A DNA stretch of 64,000 nt. Source: Viola odorata. Lineage: Eukaryota > Streptophyta > Magnoliopsida > Malpighiales > Violaceae. A program made the translations under genes and the position numbers. Numbering within the stretch: the first letter of the stretch is position 1; each line of letters opens with the position of its first letter. The DNA lies in contig OY829542.1 of the NCBI GenBank assembly GCA_963691705.1, positions 60,412,427 to 60,476,426 of the forward strand. Direction: 5' to 3'. This document shows positions 59,987 through 64,000 of this stretch, in pieces. The notes under the pieces are model-generated. The model was not told the DNA's origin, ran no database searches, and saw only the letters and a list, made by a program, of their open reading frames with translations.

Positions 59987-59999
59987 AACTAATTATGAA

Positions 60000-61708
60000 G
60001 TGTTGGCTTATTTTCTGATGAACTTTGATTAGAACAGGGTATGCTTAACTTCATACGACCCATAAATAAGTCTTTATGTGGGTTTTTTTTTTTATAATAC
60101 ATGAAGATTACACCAAGACCCTATTGATAATTTGCTATCAGTATACGAATTGTTTATTTAATAGAGAAAGTAGTTAATTTTATAAAAATCAACGAGTTTT
60201 GTTTACAAAATGAATAAATTGTTTAACATAAACTACTTGAGTGATTAAATCGTCCAAAGTGAAACATCAATGTCTATAGAAGCATTTGATGGATTCATAT
60301 TTTTATATTTATATGTAAAGGGAATGGAGATCGGTCCCTTACTTTATGGTAAAAAGTCTTTTAACATAAATCATAAATTGAAGCTAAGTATGAGAAGGTT
60401 TTTGGGTAAAGAAATCATAATGTTAGTAACTCAATAGAGCTGTCTATAGGACCACCACATACATGCATTACCCCGTCTACTAACCATATGTTACGGGCTA
60501 GGAAAAAAGTAGGAGTCATTATAATTATAAGGAAAGCACACACTAGACCCACTCAATGTTGATAAAAAAATAAAGAGACATGTATGATTGAGGTGAACCA
60601 CATCATATATAAAGAGATTATAAAGGCATCAGTCACATTTATAATCTTCCATTGTAAGTTTACCTTTTTAATTAATTTAGGAAGTTTTTGTTATTTTCGA
60701 ATATGAGGGTATCTATTTATATACCATCAAACCATTATTTTATTTTTATTATCTGGATTAAGAATCATAGTTTCTATTAGACTTTTCACCCTAACCTCAA
60801 GTTGTATATCCAATTTAAAAATTGAGCAAGTTGTGTTGGAAGGGTATCTACATTCGGGTCTGATAAGAACGTTGGGACATTAATACTCTGAGTCACTCCT
60901 TTTAAGGATCCGATAATGTTTGAATAGCGTTAGTATCAGTTGAGATGATATTCAGAAAGATCTAAAAAAGATGATTAAAAAACTACAACACTGAAAGTTC
61001 ACTAAACAATCAATATTGGTTGTAGTTAAGTGGTAAAATGTTTATCCAGCCTTAACCAAGGTCTCGAGTTTTAGTTTTAAAAATGAAGAAAATCATACTA
61101 GGAGAGTCGCCACCCTTTGGGGGCCCGACGAAACTCGAACGAGACTAGCCTCAGTTGAAAGTACACCCGGGAAATAGAAAATAGTTTCTTAAACAATAAA
61201 CATAAGGGTTTTCCTTTTCATACTCCCTCCGAAATGATTTTTTAGATGTCCATTTTAAAATTCCAATGAAATTATTTAGTCTCTTTGTACAATTTCCAAT
61301 AATTGTATCATAAATATCACCTCGAGCATATATATATATTACAATATATTTTTTCATATTTTTTACTATTTTCAATTAAAAATAATAATTATTTTAGTAT
61401 TTAAAATTTCGATTAATGATCAGCTATAAAAAATCGAAGAGAATAGTTAATTTGGTCATTATTTTTTTTATAAATAAATAAATTGATTAGTGGAGTTTTA
61501 TGAGATTTTGTTACGAGCGTGCTGAATAGAATCATGTGACAAGCGAATAACATGATGAGTTCTCGTAATGGTGGGTGTGTGTGATCAAGAGAACCACCGA
61601 TCGATTAACTAATATTAGGTTGAGTTGATCCTTCAATGTTTAGAAAATAAATAAAGGTACCTGCAGAGATGTTTCTGCTTGTTATGGGATAAGTATTGGT
61701 TAATGTTC

Positions 61709-61753
<45 letters not shown>

Positions 61754-62335
61754 TAGGCAGTAAAAAATATTTTATTATAAGTATTTTTTATAAACATGTA
61801 AAATTGATACAACCCTTTTTAACTACAAGCTCACTTCTCTAACCAGCTTCCTATATCAATTTATATTTGTATTTGAGGTTGATTTGGTCGGTGCCGCTCG
61901 GGTTTTAAAATTATAAAAAGAAAATTATGTCAATTTTTTTAATCTAAAATTATTAACTTTTTGTCTTGTCAAAAATTATCATGCCACGTATGGAATTGAA
62001 GAATAATTAATTGAGTTGAAATTATGTTATAATTTCAATTTTGTATGAAAGGGTTAATTAAGAAAAAAGTACCAAATCTTGTGTAATCAAAGTCTTGAGT
62101 GTAATTGTAAATACAAGTCTTGTGTGTATTCTTCTCCGAGCCTTCTTGTGTGTTTTCTTTAAATCTTTCTTGTGCTTTTTTTTAAAACCTCGTGGCTTTA
62201 ATGGTTAGGTTCTCTTATGCTATCATTTTTTAAGCCTCATGACTCTAGTGGTTAAACTGATTTAGCGAACAAAAGGACTAGCAAGTTAAGTGCCGCACAG
62301 GTGCAAATTCTCATCCCGTGACAAGTGTCTGCATG
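60000..62335. other. AT-rich intergenic region
   Basis: No gene was recognised. Positions 61095-61175 (GGAGAGTCGCCACCCTTTGGGGGCC) resemble the inner border of a Ty3/gypsy LTR and are probably an LTR scrap. Positions 61018-61075 have tRNA-like A- and B-box phrases (TAGTTAAGTGG, GGTCTCGAGTTT) that could be a SINE remnant. Confidence 0.4.
61714..61750. repeat. (TA)n microsatellite
   Basis: About 18 uninterrupted TA units. Confidence 0.95.
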
Positions 62336-62600
62336 GACCTCATAACGCCAATACCGACTCTTCCATGGTGGCCTTTCTCAACTCTTCAAAGGTCGCTTGA
62401 CACTTGACCGACCACCAATTCCAAGTCTTATTCTTCTTGAGTAAATCAGTGACTGGTGCCGCAATTGATAAATACCACCATATGAGTAATTGGCTAGGCC
62501 AAACAATGACCGCAACTCTGGAACTTTCTTTGGTGGTTCCCAATCTTGGATTAAATTGTTAAGTTCTTCTTGTGCTAACATTCTCTTTGAGCCATGTGAT
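62336..62600 (-). pseudogene. Ty3/gypsy polyprotein fragment (RT-RNase H junction)
   Basis: One frame gives IQDWEPPKKVPELRSLFGLANY (62555-62480). After a frame change near 62470 another gives IAAPVTDLLKKNKTWNW and CQATFEELRKA (62455-62350). These are the conserved end of gypsy reverse transcriptase and the start of the RNase H domain. The fragment is short, frameshifted and lacks LTRs, so it is a dead relic. Confidence 0.85.
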
Positions 62601-62799
62601 TTTGATAGGCTGATTTAGCAAGCTAAAAGTCAACCCTTGTTTTTTTTTCTTACACAGGTAAAGTGAGTTAGGTTATGCTGTAACATTAACTTTCGCCAAC
62701 AGAAGGTGTCCAACACCACGACAGACTGACAGTAAAAACTCATAACACCAGCACCACACCATGATAATACTGACAGAGGGTAATAACATCTTATTTCAC

Positions 62800-63261
62800 A
62801 TTATGTTGAGGAAAAAAAAACTCCTGATTACAGAATGCATCCAGTGATGCACCTTCACCACGAAATCAATCGATGAGAACCTTCTGCAACTCCGAACGAA
62901 GTTTCCCCTCTCCTGTTTCAGAACAACCCAACACAGAGTTGGATTTAAAACGGGAGAACCAGTAAGCAGATATTGGTCATCCAAATTTCAACAAATAATC
63001 ATCTCTTTGATGACTGAAGATAATAAATACAGGAAAAGGAGGAGATTTCAGGTGGCGAAGAATATAACCTGACACAGAAGACGAGCGACAGCTTTGGTAA
63101 ACCACGTGCTGCATTCTTTCATTGTGCACGAGTTTTTGCTGACCTGAAATGCATCTTACAGGAACACTGCCTTCAGCTAAATTATCTTCTATTGTAACGT
63201 TTGATGACTCCACGGTTGATTGATTGTCCTTCATTGTCAATTTCCTTGTTGAGACTTCCAT
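62800..63261 (-). other. Unidentified coding-like pieces
   Basis: A frame starting MEVSTRKLTMKDNQST (63261) runs about 63 codons to a possible GT donor within TCAGGTTATATTC (near 63070). A further piece near 62960-62800 has an acceptor-like CAG before GAGAGGGGAAACTTCG. These could be the first exons of a minus-strand gene, but I recognise no domain and the phases do not force a join. Confidence 0.25.
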
Positions 63262-64000
63262 TGTAAGCCTTTTGATGTACTTGGGATACCCTGAAATTAA
63301 TAAAGACGAACCTTTAAATGAAGTTAAAATGGATGAAAAGAAAGGATGAAAGTTCTCGACATGCTTCTATACCTTGCTGTCAATATTAAACAATGCAACG
63401 CGAAAGAAAATGATACAGGTCCACAGAATAGGTTCTTGTGGATTTGCAGGTGTTTAAGATGGAGTTCTTGCCACAAACTAGAATTTGGCATCCATCTTTT
63501 ATTGACTAATGCATCTGTTTAATCATCTTTTCCCTTCACTTTGTTACCCTGAAAATCTAGCAAATCAAGTGTCTGGCATTTCATGGAGGTCTTAAGAGGA
63601 ATGCATCTCACAAAAGCTGGACAGACAGCACGTGTCACTCTTGGCACTGTCATGAAACTTCCTCCATCCTTATTCTAACTCTAACGAAAACCATTCAACT
63701 AACAAAAGCTGCTCCTCTGTAGTGAATTTCTACCCTGTTCAAAGGACTTGGGCGGGCTTATTGTGAGGTCAGGCTGAGTTCTAGATTTAAGGTTCGAGTA
63801 CAGGTGACATAAGAAAATCTTATTTTGCGAGGTTAGGTTGACTTCTAGATTTTGGATTCGATTACATGTAACATAAGAAAATCTCTTTTTTCTTCTCCAT
63901 AGAAACAAAAACATAAAACAGTGAGAAATGAAGTCTGAAATCTCCATTTTTTATGCATTCATAAATTATGTATGACAGAAATCTTGACACACACGCACAT
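63262..64000. other. Right edge, no gene seen
   Basis: A GGTTAGGTTGACTTCTAGATT-type phrase occurs twice (about 63768 and 63831), a short direct repeat. No other feature is supported. Confidence 0.4.

Noticed and set aside
61018..61075. tRNA-like A and B boxes
   Set aside because: No cloverleaf can be closed; at best a SINE scrap. The similar B-box-like phrase near 52740 was rejected for the same reason.

Overview
This is a plant nuclear window, most likely from a eudicot. It is AT-rich, its genes carry many GT-AG introns, and it is dense in plant transposons (L1 LINE, hAT, MULE, Stowaway, LTR). It holds plant-specific families: an XB3/XBAT RING-ankyrin ligase, an ATL RING-H2 protein, a DUF828 protein, an RHD3 GTPase and a TAS3 tasiRNA locus. 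I could not name the species.

Layout. (1) 1-22,000, minus strand: the first 15 exons of an RHD3/SEY1-like ER-fusion GTPase gene, running off the left edge. Its introns are swollen by insertions: two solo LTRs with perfect target duplications, two Stowaway MITEs, a full-length L1 LINE with two open frames, a MULE-like element, and an hAT-like element carrying the 5' end of a homoserine kinase gene. (2) 22,150-27,400: a tandem repeat just upstream of that gene, then a nested non-autonomous hAT-like composite. The composite holds a MULE with long inverted repeats and a Pack-MULE-like unit with a SIP1 aquaporin fragment. (3) 27,457-31,390 and 33,790-41,300: two direct copies of one segmental duplication. 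The second copy is split by an apparently intact 4.1 kb autonomous hAT transposon, whose empty site survives in the first copy. A short MULE-type element in the first copy has its empty site in the second. Between the copies lies a diverged ubiquitin-like gene. (4) 41,340-41,830, plus strand: directly after the second copy is a TAS3 gene. It has a centrally mismatched 5' miR390 site, one tasiR-ARF exactly in 21-nt register (D5+) with the predicted cleavage at the 3' site, and a cleavable 3' miR390 site. (5) 43,212-49,588, minus: an XBAT32/33-like ubiquitin ligase of 10 exons. (6) 50,927-51,990: a broken FAR1/MULE transposase. (7) 54,289-55,773, minus: a single-exon ATL-type RING-H2 ligase. (8) 57,301-59,986, minus: a DUF828 (auxin-canalisation/VAN3-binding-like) gene with no PH domain and an unresolved exon 1/2 frame. 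(9) 60,000-64,000: mostly non-coding, with a Ty3/gypsy fragment and unassigned coding-like pieces.

The host genes are not an operon and share no obvious pathway. TAS3 (ARF repression) and the DUF828 gene both touch auxin biology, but nothing in the sequence links them. Exon models were built by hand from splice signals and reading phase. RHD3-like and XBAT exons join in phase throughout, which is strong internal support.
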